Below, in pieces: positions 26,631 through 36,624 of a stretch of DNA of 64,000 nt. The notes under the pieces are model-generated. The model saw only the letters and a list, made by a program, of their open reading frames with translations, did no database searches and was not told where the DNA came from. The position numbers were made by a program, and so were the translations under genes. This DNA comes from Ascidiaceihabitans sp. Lineage in GTDB: Bacteria; Pseudomonadota; Alphaproteobacteria; Rhodobacterales; Rhodobacteraceae. The DNA lies in contig JAQXDI010000087.1 in assembly GCA_029251465.1 (NCBI GenBank), forward strand, positions 1 through 64,000, read 5' to 3'. The stretch's first letter is position 1, and every line of letters starts with the position of its first letter.

Positions 26631-27479
26631 ATGAAACTTGTACGCTACGGAGCCATTGGCGCAGAAAAACCCGGCATGTTGGATGGCGCAGGCCTGTTGC
26701 GCGATTTGTCCGCACACGTCAGTGACATCAACGGCGATATTCTGGGCGATGCAGCACTCGAAAAGCTGCGTGCAATTGATGTAGAAAGCCTGCCAATCGT
26801 CGACGGCGAACAACGCATCGGCGCCTGCGTCGGTAACATCGGAAAATTCCTGTGCATCGGGTTAAACTATTCGGATCACGCCGCTGAAACGGGTGCCGAA
26901 ATCCCCAAACACCCGATCCTGTTTTTCAAGGCGAACTCGGCCATCGTCGGCGCGTATGACGATGTGGTCATGCCGCGCGAATCCGAAAAAACCGATTGGG
27001 AGGTCGAACTAGGCGTCGTCATCGGCACCAAGGCAAAATACGTTTCAAAAGAGAACGCACTGGATCACGTGGCCGGCTATTGCATCGTCAACGACGTGTC
27101 CGAACGCCATTACCAAGCGAACCTGACGGGGCAATGGACCAAGGGCAAATCCTGCGACACGTTTGGCCCCACTGGCCCGTGGTTGGTGACACGAGATGAG
27201 GTCGCAGACCCGCAAAATCTGGCCATGTCTTTGGACGTGAACGGCAAACGTATGCAGACAGGCAGCACCGCCACGATGATCTTTACCGTAGCTGAAATCA
27301 TCGAACATCTGTCTTCGCTGATGACGCTGCATCCCGGTGATGTTATTACGACGGGTACACCCCCCGGCGTTGGACTAGGTATCAAACCCACCCCAGTTTT
27401 CCTGAAAAAGGGCGACGTTATGGATTTGAAAATCGAAGGACTTGGCCACCAACAACAAAAGGTCGATCAAGATGCCTGA
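26631..27479 (+). CDS. Fumarylacetoacetate hydrolase family protein, 2,4-diketo-3-deoxy-aldonate hydrolase-like
   Basis: A 282-residue FAH-fold hydrolase; its metal ligands lie in the DWEVELGVVIG stretch, and GYCIVNDVSERHYQ and TGTPPGVGLG are conserved in the group. Enzymes with this SDR and a dehydratase partner cleave 2,4-diketo-3-deoxy acids to pyruvate plus lactate or glycolate. It begins 12 bases after the dehydratase stop. Ureidoglycolate lyase or acylpyruvase activities share the fold but do not fit this operon. Confidence 0.87.
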   Translation: MKLVRYGAIGAEKPGMLDGAGLLRDLSAHVSDINGDILGDAALEKLRAIDVESLPIVDGEQRIGACVGNIGKFLCIGLNYSDHAAETGAEIPKHPILFFKANSAIVGAYDDVVMPRESEKTDWEVELGVVIGTKAKYVSKENALDHVAGYCIVNDVSERHYQANLTGQWTKGKSCDTFGPTGPWLVTRDEVADPQNLAMSLDVNGKRMQTGSTATMIFTVAEIIEHLSSLMTLHPGDVITTGTPPGVGLGIKPTPVFLKKGDVMDLKIEGLGHQQQKVDQDA

Positions 27480-28395
27480 TCTTTTGCAAATCGGCGGAAT
27501 AACAAACGCTATGAGAGCGCGGCTTGAGGCTGCGTTTACCATCCACCAGCTGGCCGATTTTCCTGCCGACAAAATCACCCATGTCGTCACAAATGGCCAT
27601 GACGGTGTGAACCCGGATCTGATGGCGTCGCTACCCAACCTCAAAGTCATCAGCGGCTACGGCGTTGGGTACGATGCGATCGACGCAACCGAGGCAGTGC
27701 GCCGCGGCATCGTCGTGACACACACGCCAAATGTCTTGAACCAAGAGGTCGCAACCACCGCGATTTTACTGATGCTGTCCTGCTACCGCGAAGTGCTGCG
27801 CGATGATGCCTACGTGCGATCGGGCGACTGGGAAACCAAGGGCGGCGCGCCGCTGACCCGCTCTGCTGACAACCAAACCGTGGGCATCCTTGGGTTAGGT
27901 CGGATTGGCCAAGCGATTGCGGACAAACTCGCCCCTTGGGGCACCAACATCGTCTACCATTCGCGCACCAAAAAGGACGTCGCGTACACTTACTACGACA
28001 GTCTTTTGGCGATGGCGCACGACAGCGATGTGATCATCTGCATCACCCCCGGCGGGCCGTCCACGAACAAGATCGTCAACGCAGAAGTCATGAACGCATT
28101 GGGGTCAAACGGCACGCTGATCAACGTCTCGCGTGGCTCTGTTGTTGATGAAACCGCACTGATCGACGCATTGGAATCCGGTGCGCTGGGATGGGCCGGT
28201 CTGGACGTCTTTGAGGGCGAACCCCACGTGCCCGAACGCTTGCGCGCGTTGCCAAATGTAACCCTGTTACCTCACGTCGGCAGCGCCACCCATGAAGCCC
28301 GCACGGCGATGGGCGGTTTAACCGTCGATAACCTGTTGCAGCATCTAAAAGACGGGACAGTCGTAACAGCCGTTCCCGAATGCGCAGGAATGTAG
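27472..28395 (+). CDS. 2-hydroxyacid dehydrogenase (D-isomer specific family)
   Basis: A 307-residue NAD(P)-dependent dehydrogenase of the glyoxylate/hydroxypyruvate reductase type. [14 protein letters not shown] is the nucleotide loop, [10 protein letters not shown] holds the arginine, and [13 protein letters not shown] carries the catalytic histidine. The ATG at 27472 (MPDLLQIGG) overlaps the FAH gene by 8 bases and follows AAGGT. It could interconvert the lactate/pyruvate or glycolate/glyoxylate left by the hydrolase. Confidence 0.88.
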   Translation: MPDLLQIGGITNAMRARLEAAFTIHQLADFPADKITHVVTNGHDGVNPDLMASLPNLKVISGYGVGYDAIDATEAVRRGIVVTHTPNVLNQEVATTAILLMLSCYREVLRDDAYVRSGDWETKGGAPLTRSADNQTVGILGLGRIGQAIADKLAPWGTNIVYHSRTKKDVAYTYYDSLLAMAHDSDVIICITPGGPSTNKIVNAEVMNALGSNGTLINVSRGSVVDETALIDALESGALGWAGLDVFEGEPHVPERLRALPNVTLLPHVGSATHEARTAMGGLTVDNLLQHLKDGTVVTAVPECAGM

Positions 28396-28396
28396 G

Positions 28397-29488
28397 GTGC
28401 AGATCGCGTCCGTCAAAGCCCGACTGTTCAACGTGCCGTTGGACGAAGTTTTGGTGGACGCCAAACACGGTGATCACAGTCATTTTCACCTGATCACCGC
28501 CACCGTGACGCTGGAAGACGGCAGCACAGGCACGGGCTATACCTACACCGGTGGGCGCGGCGGTGAATCGATTGCGGTTATGATTGATCGCGACCTTGCC
28601 CCGTGGCTGATCGCTCAGGACGCTACGAATATCGAGGCGCTGTACGACGGAATGCAGTGGCACATGCACTATGTCGGGCGTGGTGGCGTGCTGAGTTTTG
28701 CGATCTCTGCCGTTGATATCGCCTTGTGGGATTTGCGTTGTAAAGCTATCGGACAACCGCTGTGGCAGATGGCCGGTAGTGCGGGCAAAACCTGTGATGC
28801 CTATGGCGGCGGTATCGATTTGGCCTATCCCTTACCAAAGCTGCTGACCCACGTGCAAAGCTATCTGGACGCAGGGCTCAATGCTGTCAAAATCAAAATC
28901 GGCCAGCCGACTGAGGCAGAAGACATCGACCGCATCCGTGCCGTGCGCGCGCAGATCGGGCCGGATGCGAAATTCATGATCGACGCGAATTACTCGATGA
29001 CCGTGCCGCAGGCTATTTCGATCGTGAATGCCGTCAAAGACCAAGACATAATGTGGTTCGAGGAACCGATTATTCCCGATCACTATTCGGGCTACGCAGA
29101 GATCACCAAGGCCACTGGCATGGCCACTGCGATGGGTGAAAATCTGCACACGATCCACGAATTCGAAATGGCGATGGAGCAATCAAATCTCGGGTTCATT
29201 CAGCCGGATGCGTCGAACTGTGGTGGCATCACGGGGTGGTTGCAGGTTGCGGAATTGACGCGCGGATCGGGTGTGCCAGTGTGCAGCCACGGTATGCAGG
29301 AATTGCACGTTTCGTTGGTGTCTGCGCAAGAGCATGGCGGCTGGCTAGAGGTCCACAGTTTTCCTATTGATCGCTACACAAAACGGCCCCTCGTGATTGA
29401 AAACCAGCGCGCCGTCGCGCCGGACACTCATGGAATCGGCGTCGATTTTGACTGGGACCGGATCGCAGATTTCGAAGTGGTTTTATGA
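28397..29488 (+). CDS. Mandelate racemase/muconate lactonizing family sugar-acid dehydratase
   Basis: A 363-residue enolase-superfamily enzyme with true mandelate-racemase-type catalytic set: K165-x-K167 (VKIKIG), ligands D196, E222 and E248, and the His-Asp dyad D271 (QPDASNCGG) with H298 (CSHGMQELH). Such enzymes dehydrate or epimerise acid sugars such as fuconate, talarate/galactarate or tartrate; the substrate is not readable. It starts with GTG one base after the previous stop. It gives this operon two unrelated dehydratases. Confidence 0.87.
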   Translation: MQIASVKARLFNVPLDEVLVDAKHGDHSHFHLITATVTLEDGSTGTGYTYTGGRGGESIAVMIDRDLAPWLIAQDATNIEALYDGMQWHMHYVGRGGVLSFAISAVDIALWDLRCKAIGQPLWQMAGSAGKTCDAYGGGIDLAYPLPKLLTHVQSYLDAGLNAVKIKIGQPTEAEDIDRIRAVRAQIGPDAKFMIDANYSMTVPQAISIVNAVKDQDIMWFEEPIIPDHYSGYAEITKATGMATAMGENLHTIHEFEMAMEQSNLGFIQPDASNCGGITGWLQVAELTRGSGVPVCSHGMQELHVSLVSAQEHGGWLEVHSFPIDRYTKRPLVIENQRAVAPDTHGIGVDFDWDRIADFEVVL

Positions 29489-29494
29489 CCGCTC

Positions 29495-30085
29495 ATGATT
29501 GAATTTATCGCCGCCGTTTTCTTTTTGATCATCACGCCCGGACCAGGTGTTTTGACGACTGCCGGAATTGGCGCAGCGTACGGCTATCGCCACGGCCTCG
29601 CCTTCATTGGCGGGCTGTATGTCGGCGGGTTCATCGTGATGATCTTGGTGTTGTCAGGGATCGCGGCGGCTGGTCTTGCCATCCCTTGGCTGCGCACCGT
29701 TTTGCTGCTGGCGTCTGTTGGATACCTTTTGTTTCTCGCGTACCGGATCGCGACCGCCGGCGCGCGCATTGGGTTCATTGATCCGACCAAACCCCTCGGG
29801 TTTTGGAACGGGCTCGCCCTGCAACCGATCAATCCAAAAGCATACGTCGTAACCACAACATTGTTCTCGGGTTTCGCGATGTTTCCCGACGCATTCTTGT
29901 TCGAAGTGACCGTGAAAATTGTAATTTACAGCCTGATCTGGACGCCCTTGCACGTGTTGTGGCTGTTTGCAAGCGTACGTTTGCGTCAATTGAATTTGGG
30001 CACGAGCACGCAGCGTGCGATCAACATTGCGATGGCGTGTTCCATGCTTTTGGTTGTGGGCCTCGCGCTTTATTCCAGCCTTTAA
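29495..30085 (+). CDS. LysE family translocator
   Basis: A 196-residue inner-membrane exporter with about six hydrophobic segments and the N-terminal signature FLIITPGPGVLTTAG. Members export amino acids or related small molecules. It lies 6 bases after the dehydratase gene, so it is probably co-transcribed with the sugar-acid module. Its stop overlaps that of the EamA gene on the other strand at TTAA 30082-30085. Confidence 0.88.
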   Translation: MIEFIAAVFFLIITPGPGVLTTAGIGAAYGYRHGLAFIGGLYVGGFIVMILVLSGIAAAGLAIPWLRTVLLLASVGYLLFLAYRIATAGARIGFIDPTKPLGFWNGLALQPINPKAYVVTTTLFSGFAMFPDAFLFEVTVKIVIYSLIWTPLHVLWLFASVRLRQLNLGTSTQRAINIAMACSMLLVVGLALYSSL

Positions 30086-30921
30086 AACGCCAAATACGCG
30101 ATTGCGCTGAACACTACAGCGACGCCCGCCCATTGGGCATTGGTCATTTTTTCGCGCAAGAAAAGCGACGCCAGAATGACAGTGATCATTCCAAAGCTAG
30201 AGGCACCAACAGCAGAATATTCAGGGTTGGTTTGCGTACCGGCATAGACAACTGCGCCCAGCGCCAAACAATCCAACGCACCCATCAACGCCAACAACGG
30301 CAACTGCGATCGAGCGGGCAACATGACCGAACGGGTAAACAGCGCATACCCGAAGATACAAACAACTGCGGTCAAGCGCGACACAGCATTGACGCTGAAT
30401 TCCGTGCCTTCGGTTGTCGCGTAATGGGCAATCGCAAACGACAACGCAAAACCGACGCAGGCCATCAGCGACCACTTGATGGCGGCCAGACGCTGTGAAT
30501 TATCCTCAGAAGTGCCCGATGAACCTGCGACAAACCCCACACCTGCAATCACCAGCAAAACCGCGGCCCACTGGAACACATCGACTGATGCGCCATTGAT
30601 CGCAGCCCACCCGACAGACAGGATTGGATAGGCCCCGATAATCGGCGCGACCAGCCGCACTGGCCCTATCGAAAACGCGTGGTACAACGCCAATCCGGCG
30701 ACGGCAAATGCCACGCCCGCGACGACCGCGCGCACGATGTTGTCCGTTGTCATCTGGGCATCCGAAAACACCAAAGCCACTGGAACAGCTAGAAAACTGC
30801 CCAACACCAGAACCGTCAAAAGCGCTGCTAAAATCCCCGTGCGTTGGCTAACATAGCGCACACAAACGTCATGAATGCCCCACGCCAACGCAGCGATTAG
30901 TCCCAATCCAAGCGAAATCAT
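30082..30921 (-). CDS. EamA/DMT family transporter
   Basis: A 279-residue membrane protein with around ten hydrophobic segments in two EamA repeats (GLIAALAWGIHDVCVRYVSQ at the start; MITVILASLFLREKMTNAQW in the second repeat). It is monocistronic, lying convergent to lysE and 47 bases from idnD. Substrate unknown. Confidence 0.85.
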   Translation of the reverse strand: MISLGLGLIAALAWGIHDVCVRYVSQRTGILAALLTVLVLGSFLAVPVALVFSDAQMTTDNIVRAVVAGVAFAVAGLALYHAFSIGPVRLVAPIIGAYPILSVGWAAINGASVDVFQWAAVLLVIAGVGFVAGSSGTSEDNSQRLAAIKWSLMACVGFALSFAIAHYATTEGTEFSVNAVSRLTAVVCIFGYALFTRSVMLPARSQLPLLALMGALDCLALGAVVYAGTQTNPEYSAVGASSFGMITVILASLFLREKMTNAQWAGVAVVFSAIAYLAF

Positions 30922-30968
30922 TTAGGCGTTTTCCAATCGGTAAAATGCGTCACGGTCTGACTGTACTC

Positions 30969-32003
30969 TCAAAAGGTTATCTGAACCTTCATCGCCTGCG
31001 AACGATCATTGGCCATCTCAAATGCGGCCACCACGTCTTTTAGGTCAAAACTGTGCGTGATCAACGGGTCGACATCAATCAGCCCCTTCTGCATCAACGT
31101 CACCGCTGTGCTGAATTCAGGGTGAAACCGAAACGATCCGCGCAAAGTGATTTCTTTGGCCGTGATCGATTGCATCGGGACCGTCATGTCACCGCCCATA
31201 CCCAGCTGCACCAACGTGCCACCGGGGCGCAAAACTATCACGCCGGCCGTCAAGGCTGCGGCAGCTCCGGAACACTCCAGATGCACATCAATGCGCCCTT
31301 TGTCAGCGCTGAACGGGGCCAGCGCATCGGGATCCGTTTTGGTGTTCAGTCCAAGGTCAGCACCGCAGGCGCGCGCAACAGACAGGGTGTAATCTGACAG
31401 ATCGGTTGCGATGATTTCAGCGGCCCCTGCCCGTCGCGCCGCCATAATCGCAAGGACTCCGATCGGGCCACAGCCCGTTACCAGAACCGTTTTTCCCAAA
31501 AGGTCGGGCGCTTGTCCAACACCGTGTAGGCAGACTGCCAGCGGCTCTGCCATTGCAGCCTGTGCGGGGGTTAGGCCATCCGCCACAACGCATTGGCTGG
31601 CCAACACAACCAGCGCATTTCGGAACGCACCTTGGATATGCGGGAACGGCATTGCACTGCCGTAAAAGCGCATGTTCAGACAGTGGTTTTGCTGCCCTCG
31701 CAAGCAGTATTCGCAGTTTAGACAAGGGCGCGATGGGGATACGGCAACCAACTGACCTACAGCCAACCCCTCAACACCGTCACCCAAAGCCGTCACAACT
31801 CCTGACACCTCATGCCCCAAAACCATCGGTTCACGCAGCCGAACAGGACCGAACCCACCGTGGTTGTAGTAGTGCAAGTCAGAGCCACAAATCCCACCGG
31901 CTTTCATGTCCAACAGGACCTCACCGGCAGCGGGTGTCAGCGTTTCATACGGCTCAACCCTAAGATCGCGGGCATCGTGAATGACAACAGCTTTTGAGGA
32001 CAT
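30969..32003 (-). CDS. idnD: L-idonate 5-dehydrogenase (zinc-type alcohol dehydrogenase)
   Basis: Oxidises L-idonate to 5-ketogluconate. The 344-residue protein has catalytic zinc residues in GGICGSDLHYYNHGG and GHEVSG, a structural zinc loop with four cysteines in CLNCEYCLRGQQNHC, and nucleotide loop VTGCGPIGVLA. The ATG at 32003 (MSSKAVVIHD) follows GAAAG; the frame is open upstream. It diverges from an idnO-like gene, and this pair supports the idonate assignment over other polyol dehydrogenases. Confidence 0.86.
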   Translation of the reverse strand: MSSKAVVIHDARDLRVEPYETLTPAAGEVLLDMKAGGICGSDLHYYNHGGFGPVRLREPMVLGHEVSGVVTALGDGVEGLAVGQLVAVSPSRPCLNCEYCLRGQQNHCLNMRFYGSAMPFPHIQGAFRNALVVLASQCVVADGLTPAQAAMAEPLAVCLHGVGQAPDLLGKTVLVTGCGPIGVLAIMAARRAGAAEIIATDLSDYTLSVARACGADLGLNTKTDPDALAPFSADKGRIDVHLECSGAAAALTAGVIVLRPGGTLVQLGMGGDMTVPMQSITAKEITLRGSFRFHPEFSTAVTLMQKGLIDVDPLITHSFDLKDVVAAFEMANDRSQAMKVQITF

Positions 32004-32076
32004 CGTTTCGCTTTCAACGCTATACATTTGCGACGAACGTTGGGATAGTTGACGGCAAGCATCAAGGGAAATAACC
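32004..32076. promoter_or_regulatory. Divergent idnD/idnO promoter region
   Basis: 73 bases separate the two divergent starts and must hold both promoters. AAGGGA precedes the idnO ATG. No clear symmetric operator is seen. Confidence 0.4.
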
Positions 32077-32844
32077 ATGACACTGCAAATGTTTGACCTG
32101 ACCGGCCTACGCGCCCTGATCACCGGTTCCAGCCAAGGGATCGGCTATGCCTTGGCCAAAGGGCTTGCCGGCGCGGGTGCCGAAATCGTTTTGAACGGAC
32201 GCGACACGACCAAGCTGGACGTTGCTGCCAAAACCCTCGCGGATACAGGGGCCACTGTCCACCAACTGCCGTTTGATGCCACCGACCATCACGAGGTGCG
32301 CGCCGCGGTAGACGGGTTCGAAAATGACATCGGTCCGATCGATATCCTGATCAACAATGCCGGCATGCAGCACCGCACCGAATTGCAGGACTTCCCGCCC
32401 GAAGCGTTTGAGAAATTGTTGCAGACCAATGTCGCGTCGGTCTTTCACGTCGGCCAAGCGGTTGCGCGTCACATGATTGATCGCAAACGGGGCAAAATCA
32501 TCAACATCGCGTCTGTTCAAACCTCGCTCGCGCGGCCTGGAATTGCACCATACACTGCGACCAAAGGCGCCGTTGGCAACCTGACCAAGGGCATGGCGAC
32601 CGATTGGGCGAAACACGGGCTGCAATGCAATGCGATTGCGCCCGGATATTTTGACACGCCACTGAACGCAGCATTGGTCGCTGACCCCGAATTCACGTCT
32701 TGGCTGGAAAAACGGACGCCGGCGGGACGTTGGGGTGATGTGGATGAACTTGTTGGAGCTGCGGTGTTCCTATCCTCCAAAGCATCCAGTTTTGTGAACG
32801 GTCACACGCTGTACGTCGACGGTGGGATCACAGCGTCGCTCTAA
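32077..32844 (+). CDS. idnO: SDR family gluconate 5-dehydrogenase
   Basis: Reduces 5-ketogluconate to D-gluconate, completing L-idonate use. The 255-residue protein has ALITGSSQGIGYALA, NNAG, and the S/Y/K residues in NIASVQTSLARPG and YTATKGAV; MQHR after NNAG and IAPGYFDTPLN are typical of IdnO/gluconate 5-dehydrogenases. It is divergent from idnD. The gluconate kinase is not present in the window. Confidence 0.87.
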   Translation: MTLQMFDLTGLRALITGSSQGIGYALAKGLAGAGAEIVLNGRDTTKLDVAAKTLADTGATVHQLPFDATDHHEVRAAVDGFENDIGPIDILINNAGMQHRTELQDFPPEAFEKLLQTNVASVFHVGQAVARHMIDRKRGKIINIASVQTSLARPGIAPYTATKGAVGNLTKGMATDWAKHGLQCNAIAPGYFDTPLNAALVADPEFTSWLEKRTPAGRWGDVDELVGAAVFLSSKASSFVNGHTLYVDGGITASL

Positions 32845-32846
32845 CG

Positions 32847-32905
32847 CGTTACGCAATACCTCTCAGATCAAATTTTTCGTAACGTTTTATTTGCGTCGAA
32901 TCGCA
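32847..32905. promoter_or_regulatory. idnO-paaJ intergenic region with inverted repeats
   Basis: CGTTACG (32847-32853) and CGTAACG (32878-32884) can pair over a 24-base loop and are followed by TTTTATTT, a weak terminator for idnO. Just downstream, TGCG (32892-32895) and CGCA (32902-32905) flank TCGAAT; the reverse strand contains GATTCG, part of the known PaaX operator core, so it may be a PaaX site. Both readings are tentative. Confidence 0.3.
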
Positions 32906-32942
32906 GGCTCCCCTATGGATTTGGACTAAGGGAGATTTCGAC

Positions 32943-34145
32943 ATGCAGGCATTCATTTGTGACGCGCAGCGCACACCCATTGGTCGTTATGGCGGTGGAT
33001 TATCCTCTGTTCGCGCTGACGATTTGGCGGCGGCACCAATTGCCGCCCTCATGGCGCGCAATCCGGATGTCGATTGGTCCCGACTTGATGATGTGATCAT
33101 GGGCTGCGCCAACCAAGCTGGCGAAGACAACCGGAACGTTGCGCGCATGGCATCATTATTGGCGGGCCTGCCCGTCGACGTGCCGGGCATCACCGTCAAC
33201 CGCTTGTGCGCCTCCGGCCTCGACGCCGTCGGCATGGCCGCGCGCGGAATCAAAGCCGGTGATCTTGACATGGTCATCGCAGGCGGAGTCGAGAGCATGA
33301 GCCGCGCGCCGTTCGTCGTTGGCAAGGCCACTTCGGCCTTTGGGCGTGACCCGCAAATGTATGACACAACCATCGGCTGGCGCTTTGTGAACCGCAAAAT
33401 GCATGATCAGTATGGCACCGATTCAATGCCGCAAACCGCCGACAATGTTGCCGCTGACTATGACGTGAACCGCGCCGATCAAGACGCATTTGCAGCGCGG
33501 TCCCAAGCGCTCTGGGCCGCCGCCCATGAGGCTGGTGCCTTTGCGCAGGAAATCGCGCCCGTGTCGATCCCACAGCGCAAAGGTGATGCACTGATTGTCG
33601 ACACAGATGAACATCCGCGCCCCAGTTCCACCGCCGAAGGGCTTGCGAAATTGCGTGGCATCAACGGCGCGGATTTGACTGTGACCGCAGGCAATGCGTC
33701 TGGTGTGAACGACGGGGCAGCGGCCCTGTTGCTCGCATCCGAAGACGCGGCCGCCAAGAACAACCTCACGCCAATGGCGCGCGTCGTTGCGATGAATGCG
33801 GCAGGTGTTGCGCCGCGCGTGATGGGCATCGGCCCGATCCCGGCGTGCGAAAAAGTACTGCACCGCGCAGGGCTCACCATCGACCAAATGGACGTGATTG
33901 AGTTAAACGAAGCGTTCGCGTCACAAGGGCTGGCCACGATGCGCAGCCTGGGTGTGGCTGACGATGATCCCCGCGTGAACGCCCAAGGTGGGGCCATCGC
34001 GATTGGTCATCCCCTTGGCATGTCGGGCGCGCGATTGGTCATGACGGCCGCCTATCAACTGCAACGAACCGGTGGTCGCTACGCGCTTTGCACAATGTGC
34101 GTGGGCGTCGGCCAAGGCGTTGCACTTATCCTTGAAAGGGTCTGA
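32943..34145 (+). CDS. paaJ: 3-oxoadipyl-CoA thiolase
   Basis: Cleaves 3-oxoadipyl-CoA to succinyl-CoA and acetyl-CoA at the end of the phenylacetate (and beta-ketoadipate) pathway. The 400-residue thiolase has acyl-carrying cysteine in NRLCASGLDAVG, the histidine in GHPLGMSGAR and the second cysteine in CTMCVGVGQG. GGGAG precedes the ATG. It heads the paa genes, 3 bases before paaA. In organisms using protocatechuate the same enzyme is called pcaF. Confidence 0.92.
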   Translation: MQAFICDAQRTPIGRYGGGLSSVRADDLAAAPIAALMARNPDVDWSRLDDVIMGCANQAGEDNRNVARMASLLAGLPVDVPGITVNRLCASGLDAVGMAARGIKAGDLDMVIAGGVESMSRAPFVVGKATSAFGRDPQMYDTTIGWRFVNRKMHDQYGTDSMPQTADNVAADYDVNRADQDAFAARSQALWAAAHEAGAFAQEIAPVSIPQRKGDALIVDTDEHPRPSSTAEGLAKLRGINGADLTVTAGNASGVNDGAAALLLASEDAAAKNNLTPMARVVAMNAAGVAPRVMGIGPIPACEKVLHRAGLTIDQMDVIELNEAFASQGLATMRSLGVADDDPRVNAQGGAIAIGHPLGMSGARLVMTAAYQLQRTGGRYALCTMCVGVGQGVALILERV

Positions 34146-34148
34146 ACG

Positions 34149-35141
34149 ATGTATGCTCAAATGGTGAAATCCACTGGCCAAGGCGTCAAATCGTTAGACG
34201 AAATGGACCCGCAAGAACGCGCCTTTCAGGAACGCATCAATGCAGGTGACAAGATCGAGCCTAAGGATTGGATGCCAGCCGGCTATCGCAAAACTTTGAT
34301 CCGCCAGATCGGGCAGCACGCGCACTCTGAAATCGTTGGCCAATTGCCCGAAGGCAACTGGATCACCCGCGCGCCCACACTGGAACGCAAAGCGATTTTG
34401 CTCGCCAAAGTACAGGACGAAGCAGGGCATGGCCTGTACCTGTATTGCGCTGCTGAAACGCTGGGTGTGACCCGGGATGAGCTGACGGAAATGTTGCTTG
34501 ACGGGCGGATGAAATACAGCTCGATCTTTAATTATCCGACCCTAACATGGGCCGATATGGGTGCTGTTGGCTGGTTGGTCGATGGCGCTGCGATCATGAA
34601 CCAGGTGCCACTGCAACGCACATCTTACGGCCCTTACGCCCGTGCGATGGTGCGGATCTGCAAAGAAGAATCGTTCCATCAGCGTCAGGGTTTCGACATC
34701 ATGATGAAGATGGCGAACGGCACCACGGCGCAAAAGCGCATGGCCCAAGATGCGCTGAACCGTTTCTGGGGACCATCGTTGATGATGTTCGGGCCATCGG
34801 ATGGCGATTCAGTTCATTCGGCACAATCCATGGCGTGGAAAATCAAGATGAACGGCAATGACGAGTTGCGCCAATTGTTTGTCGACCAGACGGCACCACA
34901 GGCAGAATACCTAGGGCTGACAATCCCAGACGAGACGCTGAATTGGAACGACGAAAAAGGCGGTTATGATTTCGCCCAACCTGACTGGGATGAATTTTTT
35001 GACGTGCTCAAAGGCAACGGACCAGAAGCCGCAAACCGCATGGAAGCCCGCAACAAAGCGTGGGACGATGGCGCGTGGGTGCGCGACGGCATGATGGCCC
35101 ACGCCGACAAAAAGCGCGCGGCAAAACTGGCGGCGGAGTAG
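34149..35141 (+). CDS. paaA: Phenylacetyl-CoA 1,2-epoxidase catalytic subunit PaaA
   Basis: Di-iron oxygenase subunit that forms the ring 1,2-epoxide of phenylacetyl-CoA. At 330 residues it has the carboxylate-bridged iron motifs in [13 protein letters not shown] and [12 protein letters not shown]. It works with PaaB, PaaC and the reductase PaaE encoded immediately downstream. Confidence 0.95.
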   Translation: MYAQMVKSTGQGVKSLDEMDPQERAFQERINAGDKIEPKDWMPAGYRKTLIRQIGQHAHSEIVGQLPEGNWITRAPTLERKAILLAKVQDEAGHGLYLYCAAETLGVTRDELTEMLLDGRMKYSSIFNYPTLTWADMGAVGWLVDGAAIMNQVPLQRTSYGPYARAMVRICKEESFHQRQGFDIMMKMANGTTAQKRMAQDALNRFWGPSLMMFGPSDGDSVHSAQSMAWKIKMNGNDELRQLFVDQTAPQAEYLGLTIPDETLNWNDEKGGYDFAQPDWDEFFDVLKGNGPEAANRMEARNKAWDDGAWVRDGMMAHADKKRAAKLAAE

Positions 35142-35146
35142 TTCAA

Positions 35147-35434
35147 ATGACCAAACAAGAATGGCCCCTCTGGGAAATTTTCATTCGTGGCGCCCATGGG
35201 TTGTCCCATCGTCACGTCGGCAGTCTGCACGCGCCAGACGCCGAAATGGCAATTAAAAACGCACGCGACGTCTATACCCGTCGCAAAGAAGGCGTGAGCA
35301 TTTGGGCCGTCGAATCCTCAGCAATCGTCGCGTCCTCGCCCGAGGATAAGGGGCATTTGTACGATCCGGCGGACGACAAAGTGTACCGTCATCCGACGTT
35401 TTTCGACATCCCAGATGACGTAGGTGCGATGTGA
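35147..35434 (+). CDS. paaB: Phenylacetyl-CoA epoxidase subunit PaaB
   Basis: A small 95-residue bridging subunit of the PaaABCE complex. It starts MTKQEWPLWEIFIRG and has SHRHVGSLHAPDAEMA, the conserved core. The ATG at 35147 is taken because it begins with the family N-terminus, although the frame is open upstream inside paaA. It overlaps paaC as GTGA. Confidence 0.94.
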   Translation: MTKQEWPLWEIFIRGAHGLSHRHVGSLHAPDAEMAIKNARDVYTRRKEGVSIWAVESSAIVASSPEDKGHLYDPADDKVYRHPTFFDIPDDVGAM

Positions 35435-36159
35435 GCAACCTGTTCGAATTTGCCTGCCGCATGGGCGACAATTCCCTGGTCTTAGGGCATCGCGTTTCAG
35501 AATGGTGCGGCGTCGCGCCCGTGTTGGAAGAAGACATCGCACTGGCAAACATTGCCCTCGATCTGATCGGACAAACGCAACTTTGGCTTGGCCTTGCCGC
35601 CGAAATCGAAGGCAGTGATCGTGACGCAGATGCCCTCGCTTTTCGCCGCGACGTTTGGGACTTTCGCAACCTTCTCCTGGTCGAACAACCCAATCGCGAT
35701 TTCGGTCACACGATGATGCGACAGTTCCTGTTCGACGCATGGCATTTCGAAATGTTGGGCGCGCTGAAGGGGTCCGACCACACCCAAATTAGCGCCATTG
35801 CAGAAAAGTCGTTGAAAGAAGTTACGTACCATCTGGAGCGCTCGACCGACACGGTGATTGCCTTGGGCGATGGAACCGAGGAAAGCCATAACCGGATGCA
35901 AAACGCCCTTGATCGGCTGTGGCCTTATGTCGGGGAAATGTTTCTGAATGACGATTGCGATCACATCGACACCAGCAGCTTGCGCCCTGCATTTGATGCA
36001 CGTCTGGCAGATGTTCTGGGTCAGGCAACCTTGGTTCAACCCGACAGCACATTCACCCACAAAGGCGGCAAAACCGGCGCGCGTCACACCGAGGCCCTTG
36101 GGCATATGTTGGCAGTCATGCAGTCCTTGCCGCGCGCATACCCGGACGCAAAATGGTAG
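35431..36159 (+). CDS. paaC: Phenylacetyl-CoA epoxidase structural subunit PaaC
   Basis: The non-catalytic ferritin-like partner of PaaA, 242 residues. It shows MGDNSLVLGHRVSEWCG and DIALANIALDLIGQ near the N-terminus and DFGHTMMRQFLFDAW mid-protein. It starts with GTG overlapping the paaB stop and runs 7 bases into paaD. Confidence 0.94.
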   Translation: MSNLFEFACRMGDNSLVLGHRVSEWCGVAPVLEEDIALANIALDLIGQTQLWLGLAAEIEGSDRDADALAFRRDVWDFRNLLLVEQPNRDFGHTMMRQFLFDAWHFEMLGALKGSDHTQISAIAEKSLKEVTYHLERSTDTVIALGDGTEESHNRMQNALDRLWPYVGEMFLNDDCDHIDTSSLRPAFDARLADVLGQATLVQPDSTFTHKGGKTGARHTEALGHMLAVMQSLPRAYPDAKW

Positions 36160-36620
36160 TCGAAAAACCCACGGTTACGCAGATTTGGAAATGGCTGGAC
36201 AATGTTCCAGACCCCGAAATTCCGGTGATCTCCCTTGTCGATTTGGGGATCATTCGTGATGTTCAATGGCAAGGTGACACTTTGGAAATCACCGTGACGC
36301 CAACCTATTCGGGCTGTCCCGCAACAAGCATTATCAACCTCGATATCGAATTGGCGATGACAGGGCATGGCATCAAAAACCTGTCTCTAAAACGCCAATT
36401 GTCGCCTGCATGGACCACCGATTGGCTGTCTGAAAAAGGGCGTTCGAAATTGGAAACCTACGGAATTGCGCCACCACAAACTGCCGGTGGCCCTGATCGT
36501 TGCCCACACTGCCAATCAACAGACGTACAACGCATCAGCCAGTTCGGATCCACCCCGTGCAAGGCACAATGGCGCTGTGCGGACTGTCTGGAACCCTTCG
36601 ATTATTTCAAGTGTATCTGA
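36153..36620 (+). CDS. paaD: PaaD, Fe-S assembly (MIP18/DUF59-type) factor for the epoxidase
   Basis: A 155-residue maturation factor. The N-terminal DUF59 domain has DPEIPVISLVDLGII and a cysteine in TYSGCPATS; the C-terminus has a zinc-ribbon with CPHC, CKAQWRCADC. It is thought to help maturation of the epoxidase system. Confidence 0.93.
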   Translation: MVVEKPTVTQIWKWLDNVPDPEIPVISLVDLGIIRDVQWQGDTLEITVTPTYSGCPATSIINLDIELAMTGHGIKNLSLKRQLSPAWTTDWLSEKGRSKLETYGIAPPQTAGGPDRCPHCQSTDVQRISQFGSTPCKAQWRCADCLEPFDYFKCI

Positions 36621-36624
36621 GCTT

